64,000 bases of DNA, taken from contig NW_027478597.1 in NCBI RefSeq assembly GCF_051014685.1, forward strand, positions 697,501-761,500. Direction: 5' to 3'. The DNA is from Ptiloglossa arizonensis. Lineage: Eukaryota; Arthropoda; Insecta; Hymenoptera; Colletidae. The notes beneath the pieces are model-generated. The model was not told the DNA's origin. It did no database searches and saw only the letters and a program-made list of their open reading frames with translations. Both the position numbers and the translations under genes were made by a program. Shown here piece after piece: positions 12,201-25,500 of the stretch (positions are counted from its first letter, which is position 1; every line of letters starts with the position of its first letter).

Positions 12201-13161
12201 CTCCAAACTGCCATATCTCGCGAACGGATTGACCAATCCGCAAAATTTCTGTTGCATCTGAAAGTAGAAACTCGCCCGATTACAACTGTATGCGTACTTT
12301 TCCCCTAGGCCGTTCTAGTTATTCGTGTCGAGCAACAGAACTGCGAAAATTTTGAGTTTCTCAATCGTTGCTTACTTCCAAACTGCCATATCTCGCGAAC
12401 GGATTGACCAATCCGCAAAATTTCTTTTGCATCTGAAAGTAGAAACTCGCCCGATTACAACTGTATGCGTACTTTTCCCCTAGGCCGTTATTGTTATTTG
12501 TTCCGAGCATCAGAACCGCGAAAATTTTGAGTTTCTCAAGCGTTTCTTACCTCCAAACTGCCATATCTCGCGAACGGATTGACCAATCCGCAAAATTTCT
12601 GTTGCATCTGAAAGTAGAAACTCGCCCGATTACAACGGTATGCGTACTTTTCCCCTAGGCTGTTCTAGTTATTCGTTTCGAGCATCAGAACTGCGAAAAT
12701 TTTGAGTTTCTCAAGCGTTTCTTACCTCCAAACTGCCATATCTCGCGAACGGATTGACCAATCCGCAAAATTTCTGTTGCATCTGAAAGTAGAAGCTCGC
12801 CCGATTACAACGGTATGCGTACTTTTCCCCTAGGCCGTTCTAGATATTCGTTTCGAGCATTAGAACTGCGAAAATTTTGAGTTTCTCAAGCGTTTCTTAC
12901 TTCCAAACTGCCATATCTCGCTTACGGATTGACAAATCCGCAAAATTTCTGTTGCATCTGAAGGTAGAAACTCGCCCGATTACAACGGTATGCGTACTTT
13001 TCCCCTAGGCCGTTCTAGTTATTCGTTTCGAGCATCAGAACTGCGAAAATTTTGAGTTTCTCAAGCGCTTCTTACTTCCAAACTGCCATATCTCGCGAAC
13101 GGATTGACCAATCCGCAAAATTTCTGTTGCATCTGAAGGTAGAAACTCGCCCGATTACAAC
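9137..13161 (+). repeat. 23-mer HOR, copy a (4,025 bp)
   Basis: Twenty-three monomers repeated immediately downstream with the same order and nearly the same sequence. Paired landmarks 4,025 bp apart include 9202/13227, 10584/14609 and 11459/15484, as well as TTTCTTTTGC, AGAAGCTCGCC, TAGATATTCG with ATTAGAAC, CTTACGGATTGACAAATCCG and AAGCGCTTC. In the places compared by eye, the only difference noted is one base at 11,241/15,266. Confidence 0.9.
10010..11760 (+). repeat. Nested 5-mer duplication (2 x 875 bp) inside the 23-mer
   Basis: Five monomers, including the GAGCATGAG unit (10584, then 11459), are duplicated in tandem. The copies differ by one base near 10,040 (CGTTGTAG against CGTTCTAG) and at the cassette (TCTCGCG at about 10,818, TCTCTCG at about 11,693). 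The same 5-mer doublet is present in copy b at about 14,035-15,785, so the 875-bp duplication came before the 4,025-bp one. Confidence 0.85.
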
Positions 13162-16100
13162 TGTATGCGTACTTTTCCCCTAGTCCGTTCTTGTGATTCG
13201 TTTCGAACATCAGAACTGCGAAAATTTTGAGTTTCTCAAGCGTTTCTTACCTCCAAACTGCCATATCTCGCGAACGGATTGACCAATCCGCAAAATTTCT
13301 GTTGCATCTGAAAGTAGTAACTCGCCCGATTACAACGGTATGTGTACTTTTCCCCTACGCCGTTCTTGTTGTTCGTTTCGAGCATCAGAACTGCGAAAAT
13401 TTTGAGTTTCTCAAGCGTTTCTTACCTCCAAACTGCCATATCTCTCGAACGGATTGACCAATCCGCAAAATTTCTGTTGCATCTGAAAGTAGAAACTCGC
13501 CCGATTACAACGGTATGCGTACTTTTCCCCTAGGCCGTTCTAGTTATTCGTTTCGAGCATCAGAACTGCAAAAATTTTGAGTTTCTCAAGCGTTTCGTAC
13601 CTCCAAACTGCCATATCTCGCGAACGGTTTGACCAATCCGCAAAATTTCTGTTGCATCTGAAAATAGAAAGTCGCCCGATTACAACACTGTGAGTACTTT
13701 TCCCCTAGGCCGTTCTAGTTATTCGTTTCGAGCATCAGAACTGCGAAAATTTTGAGTTTCTCAAGCGTTTCTTACTTCCAAACTTCCATATCTCGCGAAC
13801 GGATTGACCAATCCGCAAAATTTCTGTTGCATCTGAAGGTAGAAACTCGCCCGATTACAACGGTATGCGTACTTTTCCCCTAGGCCGTTCTAGTTATGCT
13901 TGTCGAGCATCAGAACTGCGAAAATTTTGAGTTTCTCAAGCGTTTCTTACCTCCAAACTGCCATATCTCGCGAACGGATTGACCAATCCGCAAAATTTCT
14001 GTTGCATCTGAAAGTAGAAACTCGCCCGATTACAACTGTATGCGTACTTTTCCCCTAGGCCGTTGTAGTTATTCGTGTCGAGCAACAGAACTGCGAAAAT
14101 TTTGAGTTTCTCAATCGTTGCTTACTTCCAAACTGCCATATCTCGCGAACGGATTGACCAATCCGCAAAGTTTCTGTTGCATCTGAAAGTAGAAACTCGC
14201 CCGATTACAACTGTATGCGTACTTTTCCCCTAGGCCGTTATTGTTATTTTTTCCGAGCATCAGAACCGCGAAAATTTTGAGTTTCTCAAGCGTTTCTTAC
14301 CTCCAAACTGCCATATCTCGCGAACGGATTGACCAATCCGCAAAATTTCTGTTGCATCTGAAAGTAGAAACTCGCCCGATTACAACGGTATGCGTACTTT
14401 TCCCCTAGGCTGTTCTAGTTATTCGTTTCGAGCATCAGAACTGCGAAAATTTTGAGTTTCTCAAGCGTTTCTTACCTCCAAACTGCCATATCTCGCGAAC
14501 GGATTGACCAATCCGCAAAATTTCGGTTGCATCTGAAAGTAGAAACTCGCCCGATTACAACGGTATGCGTACTTTTCCGCTAGGCCGTTGTAGTTATTCG
14601 TTTCGAGCATGAGAACTGCGAAAATTTTGAGTTTCTCAAGCGTTTCTTACCTCCAAACTGCCATATCTCGCGAACGGATTGACCAATCCGCAAAATTTCT
14701 GTTGCATCTGAAAGTAGTAACTCGCCCGATTACAACGGTATGTGTACTTTTCCCCTACGCCGTTCTTGTTGTTCGTTTCGAGCATCAGAACTGCGAAAAT
14801 TTTGAGTTTCTCAAGCGTTTCTTACCTCCAAACTGCCATATCTCGCGAACGGATTGACCAATCCGCAAAATTTCTGTTGCATCTGAAAGTAGAAACTCGC
14901 CCGATTACAACTGTATGCGTACTTTTCCCCTAGGCCGTTCTAGTTATTCGTGTCGAGCAACAGAACTGCGAAAATTTTGAGTTTCTCAATCGTTGCTTAC
15001 TTCCAAACTGCCATATCTCGCGAACGGATTGACCAATCCGCAAAGTTTCTGTTGCATCTGAAAGTAGAAACTCGCCCGATTACAACTGTATGCGTACTTT
15101 TCCCCTAGGCCGTTATTGTTATTTTTTCCGAGCATCAGAACCGCGAAAATTTTGAGTTTCTCAAGCGTTTCTTACCTCCAAACTGCCATATCTCGCGAAC
15201 GGATTGACCAATCCGCAAAATTTCTGTTGCATCTGAAAGTAGAAACTCGCCCGATTACAACGGTAAGCGTACTTTTCCCCTAGGCTGTTCTAGTTATTCG
15301 TTTCGAGCATCAGAACTGCGAAAATTTTGAGTTTCTCAAGCGTTTCTTACCTCCAAACTGCCATATCTCGCGAACGGATTGACCAATCCGCAAAATTTCG
15401 GTTGCATCTGAAAGTAGAAACTCGCCCGATTACAACGGTATGCGTACTTTTCCGCTAGGCCGTTGTAGTTATTCGTTTCGAGCATGAGAACTGCGAAAAT
15501 TTTGAGTTTCTCAAGCGTTTCTTACCTCCAAACTGCCATATCTCGCGAACGGATTGACCAATCCGCAAAATTTCTGTTGCATCTGAAAGTAGTAACTCGC
15601 CCGATTACAACGGTATGTGTACTTTTCCCCTACGCCGTTCTTGTTGTTCGTTTCGAGCATCAGAACTGCGAAAATTTTGAGTTTCTCAAGCGTTTCTTAC
15701 CTCCAAACTGCCATATCTCTCGAACGGATTGACCAATCCGCAAAATTTCTGTTGCATCTGAAAGTAGAAACTCGCCCGATTACAACGGTATGCGTACTTT
15801 TCCCCTAGGCCGTTCTAGTTATTCGTTTCGAGCATCAGAACTGCAAAAATTTTGAGTTTCTCAAGCGTTTCGTACCTCCAAACTGCCATATCTCGCGAAC
15901 GGTTTGACCAATCCGCAAAATTTCTGTTGCATCTGAAAATAGAAAGTCGCCCGATTACAACACTGTGAGTACTTTTCCCCTAGGCCGTTCTAGTTATTCG
16001 TTTCGAGCATCAGAACTGCGAAAATTTTGAGTTTCTCAAGCGTTTCTTACTTCCAAACTTCCATATCTCGCGAACGGATTGACCAATCCGCAAAATTTCT

Positions 16101-17186
16101 GTTGCATCTGAAGGTAGAAACTCGCCCGATTACAACGGTATGCGTACTTTTCCCCTAGGCCGTTCTAGTTATGCTTGTCGAGCATCAGAACTGCGAAAAT
16201 TTTGAGTTTCTCAAGCGTTTCTTACCTCCAAACTGCCATATCTCGCGAACGGATTGACCAATCCGCAAAATTTCTGTTGCATCTGAAAGTAGAAACTCGC
16301 CCGATTACAACTGTATGCGTACTTTTCCCCTAGGCCGTTCTAGTTATTCGTGTCGAGCAACAGAACTGCGAAAATTTTGAGTTTCTCAATCGTTGCTTAC
16401 TTCCAAACTGCCATATCTCGCGAACGGATTGACCAATCCGCAAAATTTCTTTTGCATCTGAAAGTAGAAACTCGCCCGATTACAACTGTATGCGTACTTT
16501 TCCCCTAGGCCGTTATTGTTATTTGTTCCGAGCATCAGAACCGCGAAAATTTTGAGTTTCTCAAGCGTTTCTTACCTCCAAACTGCCATATCTCGCGAAC
16601 GGATTGACCAATCCGCAAAATTTCTGTTGCATCTGAAAGTAGAAACTCGCCCGATTACAACGGTATGCGTACTTTTCCCCTAGGCTGTTCTAGTTATTCG
16701 TTTCGAGCATCAGAACTGCGAAAATTTTGAGTTTCTCAAGCGTTTCTTACCTCCAAACTGCCATATCTCGCGAACGGATTGACCAATCCGCAAAATTTCT
16801 GTTGCATCTGAAAGTAGAAGCTCGCCCGATTACAACGGTATGCGTACTTTTCCCCTAGGCCGTTCTAGATATTCGTTTCGAGCATTAGAACTGCGAAAAT
16901 TTTGAGTTTCTCAAGCGTTTCTTACTTCCAAACTGCCATATCTCGCTTACGGATTGACAAATCCGCAAAATTTCTGTTGCATCTGAAGGTAGAAACTCGC
17001 CCGATTACAACGGTATGCGTACTTTTCCCCTAGGCCGTTCTAGTTATTCGTTTCGAGCATCAGAACTGCGAAAATTTTGAGTTTCTCAAGCGCTTCTTAC
17101 TTCCAAACTGCCATATCTCGCGAACGGATTGACCAATCCGCAAAATTTCTGTTGCATCTGAAGGTAGAAACTCGCCCGATTACAAC
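13162..17186 (+). repeat. 23-mer HOR, copy b (4,025 bp)
   Basis: Second copy of the 23-mer. Position 15,266 reads AAGCG in place of the ATGCG found in copy a. The far end breaks off at ACAAC followed by GGTATG, where copy a has TGTATG leading into copy b, so the unequal-exchange junction lies within a few bases of 13,161 and 17,186. Confidence 0.9.
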
Positions 17187-18897
17187 GGTATGCGTACTTT
17201 TCCCCTAGGCCGTTCTAGTTATTCGTTTCGAGCATCAGAACTGCAAAAATTTTGAGTTTCTCAAGCGTTTCGTACCTCCAAACTGCCATATCTCGCGAAC
17301 GGTTTGACCAATCCGCAAAATTTCTGTTGCATCTGAAGGTAGAAACTCGCCCAATTACAACGGTATGCGTACTTTTCCCCTAGGCCGTTCTGGTTATTCG
17401 TTTCTAGCATCAGAACTGCGAAAATTTTGAGTTTCTCAAGCGTTTCTTACCTCCAAACTGCCATATCTCGCGAACGGATTGACCAATTCGCAAAATTTCT
17501 GTAGCATCTGAAAGTAGAAACTCGCCCGATTACAACACTGTGAGTACTTTTCCCCTAGGCCGTTCTAGTTATTCGTTTCGAGCATCAGAACTGCGAAAAT
17601 TTTGAGTTTCTCAAGCGTTTCTTACTTCCAAACTTCCATATCTCGCGAACGGATTGACCAATCCGCAAAATTTCTGTTGCATCTGAAGGTAGAAACTCGC
17701 CCGATTACAACGGTATGCGTACTTTTCCCCTAGGCCGTTCTAGTTATTCGTTTCGAGCATCAGAACTGCAAAAATTTTGAGTTTCTCAAGCGTTTCGTAC
17801 CTCCAAACTGCCATATCTCGCGAACGGTTTGACCAATCCGCAAAATTTCTGTTGCATCTGAAGGTAGAAACTCGCCCGATTACAACGGTATGCGTACTTT
17901 TCCCCCAGGCCGTTCTGGTTATTCGTTTCGAGCATCAGAACTGCGAAAATTTTGAGTTTCTCAAGCGTTTCTTACATCCAAACTGCCATATCTCGCGAAC
18001 GGATTGACCAATTCGCAAAATTTCTGTAGCATCTGAAAGTAGAAACTCGCCCGATTACAACACTCTGAGTACTTTTCCCCTAGGCCGTTCTAGTTATTCG
18101 TTTCGAGCATCAGAACTGCGAAAATTTTGAGTTTCTCAAGCGTTTCTTACTTCCAAACTTCCATATCTCGCGAACGGATTGACCAATCCGCAAAATTTCT
18201 GTTGCATCTGAAGGTAGAAACTCGCCCGATTACAACGGTATGCGTACTTTTCCCCTAGGCCGTTCTAGTTATGCTTGTCGAGCAACAGAACTGCGAAAAT
18301 TTTGAGTTTCTCAAGCGTTTCTTACCTCCAAACTGCCATATCTCGCGAACGGATTGACCAATCCGCAAAATTTCTGTTGCATCTGAAAGTAGAAACTCGC
18401 CCGATTACAACTGTATGCGTACTTTTCCCCTAGGTCGTTCTAGTTATTCGTGTCGAGCAACAGAACTGCGAAAATTTTGAGTTTCTCAAGCGTTGCTTAC
18501 TTCCAAACTGCCATATCTCGCGAACGGATTGACCAATCCGCAAAATTTCTGTTGCATCTGAAAGTAGAAACTCGCCCGATTACAACTGTATGCGTACTTT
18601 TCCCCTAGTCCGTTCTTGTTATTCGTTTCGAGCATCAGAACTGCGAAAATTTTGAGTTTCTCAAGCGTTTCTTACCTCCAAACTGCCATATCTCGCGAAC
18701 GGAATGACCAATCCGCAAAATTTCTGTTGCATCTGAAGGTAGAAACTCGCCCGATTACAACGGTATGCGTACTTTTCCCCTAGGCCGTTCTAGTTATTCG
18801 TTTCGAGCATCAGAACTGCGAAAATTTTGAGTTTCTCAAGCGTTTTGTACCTCCAAACCGCCATATCTCGCGAACGGTTTGACCAATCCGCAAAATT
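15660..18897 (+). repeat. 21-mer HOR, copy a
   Basis: About 3.24 kb matching 19,335-22,571 at +3,675 bp (21 units), falling to +3,674 after a one-base deletion at 21,463. Landmarks are TTTCTTTTGC, AAGCGCTTC, CCCAATTAC, GTTTCTAGCATC, GACCAATTCGC with TGTAGCATC, CACTCTGAG, CCCCCAGG, GAACGGAATG and GTTTTGTACC with AAACCGCC. Its first 1.5 kb overlaps 23-mer copy b, so that stretch exists three times: 11,635, 15,660 and 19,335. Confidence 0.85.
17241..18290 (+). repeat. Imperfect 3-mer duplication (2 x 525 bp)
   Basis: The CTGCAAAAAT / GTTTCGTACC / CGGTTTGACC monomer and its two followers repeat after 525 bp (17,241 and 17,766). Copies differ at CCCAATTAC against CCCGATTAC, CCCCTAGG against CCCCCAGG, CTTACCTCC against CTTACATCC, and CACTGTGAG against CACTCTGAG. 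All these differences are carried into the 21-mer copy at about 20.9-21.9 kb. Confidence 0.75.
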
Positions 18898-19334
18898 TCT
18901 GTTGCATCTGAAGGTAGAAACTCGCCCGATTACAACGGTATGCGTACTTTTCCCCTAGGCCGTTCTAGTTATTCGTTTCGAGCATCAGAACTGCGAAAAT
19001 TTTGAGTTTCTCAAGCGTTTCTTACTTCCAAACTGCCATATCTCGCGTACGGATTGACAAATCCGCAAAATTTCTGTTGCATCTGAAGGTAGAAACTCGC
19101 CCGATTACAACGGTATGCGTACTTTTCCCCTAGGCCGTTCTAGTTATTCGTTTCGAGCATCAGAACTGCGAAAATTTTGAGTTTCTCAAGCGTTTCTTAC
19201 CTACAAACTGTCACATCTCGCGAACGGATTGACCAATCCGCAAAATTTCTGATGCATCTGAAAGTAGAAACTCGCCCGATTACAACGGTATGCGTACTTT
19301 TCCCCTAGGCCGCCCTAGTTATTCGTGTCGAGCA
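18898..19334 (+). repeat. Short linker between 21-mer copies
   Basis: About 2.5 monomers not shared between the two 21-mer copies, with CTCGCGTACGG, CTACAAACTGTCACATC, CTGATGCATC and TAGGCCGCCCTAG variants. The GATGCATC / GCCGCCCTAG piece reappears at 22,575, directly after the second copy, at a distance of 3,324 bp (19 units minus the one deleted base). Confidence 0.7.
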
Positions 19335-22300
19335 TCAGAACTGCGAAAATTTTGAGTTTCTCAAGCGTTTCTTACCTCCAAACTGCCATATCTCTCGAAC
19401 GGATTGACCAATCCGCAAAATTTCTGTTGCATCTGAAAGTAGAAACTCGCCCGATTACAACGGTATGCGTACTTTTCCCCTAGGCCGTTCTAGTTATTCG
19501 TTTCGAGCATCAGAACTGCAAAAATTTTGAGTTTCTCAAGCGTTTCGTACCTCCAAACTGCCATATCTCGCGAACGGTTTGACCAATCCGCAAAATTTCT
19601 GTTGCATCTGAAAATAGAAAGTCGCCCGATTACAACACTGTGAGTACTTTTCCCCTAGGCCGTTCTAGTTATTCGTTTCGAGCATCAGAACTGCGAAAAT
19701 TTTGAGTTTCTCAAGCGTTTCTTACTTCCAAACTTCCATATCTCGCGAACGGATTGACCAATCCGCAAAATTTCTGTTGCATCTGAAGGTAGAAACTCGC
19801 CCGATTACAACGGTATGCGTACTTTTCCCCTAGGCCGTTCTAGTTATGCTTGTCGAGCATCAGAACTGCGAAAATTTTGAGTTTCTCAAGCGTTTCTTAC
19901 CTCCAAACTGCCATATCTCGCGAACGGATTGACCAATCCGCAAAATTTCTGTTGCATCTGAAAGTAGAAACTCGCCCGATTACAACTGTATGCGTACTTT
20001 TCCCCTAGGCCGTTCTAGTTATTCGTGTCGAGCAACAGAACTGCGAAAATTTTGAGTTTCTCAATCGTTGCTTACTTCCAAACTGCCATATCTCGCGAAC
20101 GGATTGACCAATCCGCAAAATTTCTTTTGCATCTGAAAGTAGAAACTCGCCCGATTACAACTGTATGCGTACTTTTCCCCTAGGCCGTTATTGTTATTTG
20201 TTCCGAGCATCAGAACCGCGAAAATTTTGAGTTTCTCAAGCGTTTCTTACCTCCAAACTGCCATATCTCGCGAACGGATTGACCAATCCGCAAAATTTCT
20301 GTTGCATCTGAAAGTAGAAACTCGCCCGATTACAACGGTATGCGTACTTTTCCCCTAGGCTGTTCTAGTTATTCGTTTCGAGCATCAGAACTGCGAAAAT
20401 TTTGAGTTTCTCAAGCGTTTCTTACCTCCAAACTGCCATATCTCGCGAACGGATTGACCAATCCGCAAAATTTCTGTTGCATCTGAAAGTAGAAGCTCGC
20501 CCGATTACAACGGTATGCGTACTTTTCCCCTAGGCCGTTCTAGATATTCGTTTCGAGCATTAGAACTGCGAAAATTTTGAGTTTCTCAAGCGTTTCTTAC
20601 TTCCAAACTGCCATATCTCGCTTACGGATTGACAAATCCGCAAAATTTCTGTTGCATCTGAAGGTAGAAACTCGCCCGATTACAACGGTATGCGTACTTT
20701 TCCCCTAGGCCGTTCTAGTTATTCGTTTCGAGCATCAGAACTGCGAAAATTTTGAGTTTCTCAAGCGCTTCTTACTTCCAAACTGCCATATCTCGCGAAC
20801 GGATTGACCAATCCGCAAAATTTCTGTTGCATCTGAAGGTAGAAACTCGCCCGATTACAACGGTATGCGTACTTTTCCCCTAGGCCGTTCTAGTTATTCG
20901 TTTCGAGCATCAGAACTGCAAAAATTTTGAGTTTCTCAAGCGTTTCGTACCTCCAAACTGCCATATCTCGCGAACGGTTTGACCAATCCGCAAAATTTCT
21001 GTTGCATCTGAAGGTAGAAACTCGCCCAATTACAACGGTATGCGTACTTTTCCCCTAGGCCGTTCTGGTTATTCGTTTCTAGCATCAGAACTGCGAAAAT
21101 TTTGAGTTTCTCAAGCGTTTCTTACCTCCAAACTGCCATATCTCGCGAACGGATTGACCAATTCGCAAAATTTCTGTAGCATCTGAAAGTAGAAACTCGC
21201 CCGATTACAACACTGTGAGTACTTTTCCCCTAGGCCGTTCTAGTTATTCGTTTCGAGCATCAGAACTGCGAAAATTTTGAGTTTCTCAAGCGTTTCTTAC
21301 TTCCAAACTTCCATATCTCGCGAACGGATTGACCAATCCGCAAAATTTCTGTTGCATCTGAAGGTAGAAACTCGCCCGATTACAACGGTATGCGTACTTT
21401 TCCCCTAGGCCGTTCTAGTTATTCGTTTCGAGCATCAGAACTGCAAAAATTTTGAGTTTCTCAGCGTTTCGTACCTCCAAACTGCCATATCTCGCGAACG
21501 GTTTGACCAATCCGCAAAATTTCTGTTGCATCTGAAGGTAGAAACTCGCCCGATTACAACGGTATGCGTACTTTTCCCCCAGGCCGTTCTGGTTATTCGT
21601 TTCGAGCATCAGAACTGCGAAAATTTTGAGTTTCTCAAGCGTTTCTTACATCCAAACTGCCATATCTCGCGAACGGATTGACCAATTCGCAAAATTTCTG
21701 TAGCATCTGAAAGTAGAAACTCGCCCGATTACAACACTCTGAGTACTTTTCCCCTAGGCCGTTCTAGTTATTCGTTTCGAGCATCAGAACTGCGAAAATT
21801 TTGAGTTTCTCAAGCGTTTCTTACTTCCAAACTTCCATATCTCGCGAACGGATTGACCAATCCGCAAAATTTCTGTTGCATCTGAAGGTAGAAACTCGCC
21901 CGATTACAACGGTATGCGTACTTTTCCCCTAGGCCGTTCTAGTTATGCTTGTCGAGCAACAGAACTGCGAAAATTTTGAGTTTCTCAAGCGTTTCTTACC
22001 TCCAAACTGCCATATCTCGCGAACGGATTGACCAATCCGCAAAATTTCTGTTGCATCTGAAAGTAGAAACTCGCCCGATTACAACTGTATGCGTACTTTT
22101 CCCCTAGGTCGTTCTAGTTATTCGTGTCGAGCAACAGAACTGCGAAAATTTTGAGTTTCTCAAGCGTTGCTTACTTCCAAACTGCCATATCTCGCGAACG
22201 GATTGACCAATCCGCAAAATTTCTGTTGCATCTGAAAGTAGAAACTCGCCCGATTACAACTGTATGCGTACTTTTCCCCTAGTCCGTTCTTGTTATTCGT

Positions 22301-22571
22301 TTCGAGCATCAGAACTGCGAAAATTTTGAGTTTCTCAAGCGTTTCTTACCTCCAAACTGCCATATCTCGCGAACGGAATGACCAATCCGCAAAATTTCTG
22401 TTGCATCTGAAGGTAGAAACTCGCCCGATTACAACGGTATGCGTACTTTTCCCCTAGGCCGTTCTAGTTATTCGTTTCGAGCATCAGAACTGCGAAAATT
22501 TTGAGTTTCTCAAGCGTTTTGTACCTCCAAACCGCCATATCTCGCGAACGGTTTGACCAATCCGCAAAATT
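19335..22571 (+). repeat. 21-mer HOR, copy b, with a 1-bp deletion
   Basis: Second copy of the 21-mer. It carries TCAGCG in place of TCAAGCG at about 21,463, a private single-base loss that makes one 174-bp monomer and moves the phase of everything downstream by one base until 47.2 kb. Confidence 0.85.
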
Positions 22572-25500
22572 TCTGATGCATCTGAAAGTAGAAACTCGCC
22601 CGATTACAACGGTATGCGTACTTTTCCCCTAGGCCGCCCTAGTTATTCGTGTCGAGCATCAGAACTGCGAAAATTTTGAGTTTCTCAAGCGTTTCTTACC
22701 TCCAAACTGCCATATCTCGCGAACGGATTGACCAATCCGCAAAATTTCTGTTGCATCTGAAAGTAGAAACTCGCCCGATTACAACTGTATGCGTACTTTT
22801 CCCCTAGTCCGTTCTTGTTATTCGTTTCGAGCATCAGAACTGCGAAAATTTTTAGTTTCTCAAGCGTTTCTTACCTCCAAACTGCCATATCTCGCGAACG
22901 GAATGACCAATCCGCAAAATTTCTGTTGCATCTGAAAGTATAAACTCGCCCGATTACAACGGCATGCGTACTTTTCCCCTAGACCGTTCTAGTTATGCTT
23001 GTCGAGCATCAGAACTGCGAAAATTTTGAGTTTCTCAAGCGTTTCTTACCTCCAAACTGCCATATCTCGCGAACGGAATGACCAATCCGCAAAATTTCTG
23101 TTGCATCTGAAGGTGGAAACTCGCCCGATTACAACGGTATGCGTACTTTTCCCCTGGGCCGTTCTAGTTATTCTTTTCGAGCATCAGAACTGCGAAAATT
23201 TTGAGTTTCTCAAGCGTTTCTTACCTCCAAACTGCCATATCTCGCGAACGGATTGACCAATCCGCAAAATTTCTGTTGCATCTGAAAGTAGAAACTCGCC
23301 CGATTACAACTCTGTGAGTACTTTTCCCCTAGACCGTTCTAGTTATTCGTTTCGAGCATCAGAACTGCGAAAATTTTGAGTTTCTCAAGCGTTTCTTACA
23401 TCCAAACTGCCATACCTCGCGAACGGATTGACCAATCCGCAAAATTTCTGTTGCATCTGAAAGTAGAAACTCGCCCGATTACAACACTGTGAGTACTTTT
23501 CCCCTAGGCCGTTCTAGTTATTCGTTTCGAGCATCAGAACTGCGAAAATTTTGAGTTTCTCAAGCGTTTCTTACTTCCAAACTTCCATATCTCGCGAACG
23601 GATTGACCAATCCGCAAAATTTCTGTTGCATCTGAAGGTAGAAACTCGCCCGATTACAACGGTATGCGTACTTTTCCCCTAGACCGTTCTAGTTATGCTT
23701 GTCGAGCATCAGAACTGCGAAAATTTTGAGTTTCTCAAGCGTTTCTTACCTCCAAACTGCCATATCTCGCGAACGGATTGACCAATCCGCAAAATTTCTG
23801 TTGCATCTGAAAATAGAAACTCGCCCGATTACAACGGTATGCGTACTTTTCCCCTAGGCCGTTCTAGTTATGCTTGTCGAGCATCAGAACTGCGAAAATG
23901 TTGAGTTTCTCAAGCGTATCTTACCTCCAAACTGCCATATCTCGCGAACGGATTGACCAATCCGCAAAATTTCGGTTGCATCTGAAAGTAGAAACTCGCC
24001 CGATTACAACGGTATGCGTACTTTTCCGCTAGGCCGTTGTAGTTATTCGTTTCGAGCATGAGAACTGCGAAAATTTTGAGTTTCTCAAGCGTTTCTTACC
24101 TCCAAACTGCCATATCTCGCGAACTGATTGACCAATCCGCAAAATTTCTGTTGCATCTGAAAGTAGTAACTCGCCCGATTACAACGGTATGTGTACTTTT
24201 CCCCTACGCCGTTCTTGTTGTTCGTTTCGAGCATCAGAACTGCGAAAATTTTGAGTTTCTCAAGCGTTTCTTACCTCCAAACTGCCATATCTCTCGAACG
24301 GATTGACCAATCCGCAAAATTTCTGTTGCATCTGAAAGGAGAAACTCGCCCGATTACAACGGTATGCGTACTTTTCCCCTAGGCCGTTCTGGTTATTCGT
24401 TTCGAGCATCAGAACTGTGAAAATTTTGAGTTTCTCAAGCGTATCTTACTTCCAAACTGCCATATCTCGCGAACGGATTGACCAAACCTCAAAATTTCTG
24501 TTGCATCTGAAAGTAGAAACTCGCCCGATTACAACGGTATGCGTACTTTTCCCCTAGCCCGTTCTAGTTATTCGTTTCGGGCAACAGAACTGCGAAAATT
24601 TTGAGTTTTTCAAGCGTTGCTTACCTCCAAACTGCCATATCTCGCGAACGGATTGACCAATCCGCAAAATTTCTGTTGCATCAGAAAGTAGAAACTCGCC
24701 CGATTACAACGGTGTGCGTACTTTTCCCCTAGCCCGTTCTAGTTATTCGTTTCGAGCAACAGAACTGCGAAAATTTTGAGTTTTTCAAGCGTTGCTTACC
24801 TCCAAACTGCCATATCTCGCGAACGGATTGACCAATCCGCAAAGTTTCTGTTGCATCAGAAAGTAGAAACTCGCCCGATTACAACGGTATGCGTACTTTT
24901 CGTCTAGCCCGTTCTAGTTATTCGTTTCGAGCAACAGAACTGCGAAAATTTTGAGTTTTTCAAGCGTTCCTTACCTCCAAACTGCCATATCTCGCGAACG
25001 GATTGACCAATCCGCAAAATTTCTGTTGCATCTGAAGGTGGAAACTCGCCCGATTACAACGGTATGCGTACTTTTCCCCTAGGCCGTTCTAGTTATTCGT
25101 TTCGAGCATCAGAACTGCGAAAATTTTGAGTTTCTCAAGCGTTTCGTACCTCCAAACTGCCATATCTTGCGAACGGTTTGACCAATCCGCAAAATTTCTG
25201 TTGCATCTGAAGGTAGAAACTCGCCCGATTACAACGGTATGCGTACTTTTCCCCTAGGCCGTTCTAGTTACTCGTTTCGAGCATCAGAACTGCGAAAATT
25301 TTGAGTTTCTCAAGCGTTTCTTACCTCCAAACTGCCATATCTCGCGAACGGATTGACCAATCCGCAAAATTTCTGTTGCATCTGAAAGTAGAAACTCGCC
25401 CGATTACAACTGTATGCGTACTTTTCCCCTAGTCCGTTCTTGTTATTCGTTTCGAGCATCAGAACTGCGAAAATTTTTAGTTTCTCAAGCGTTTCTTACC

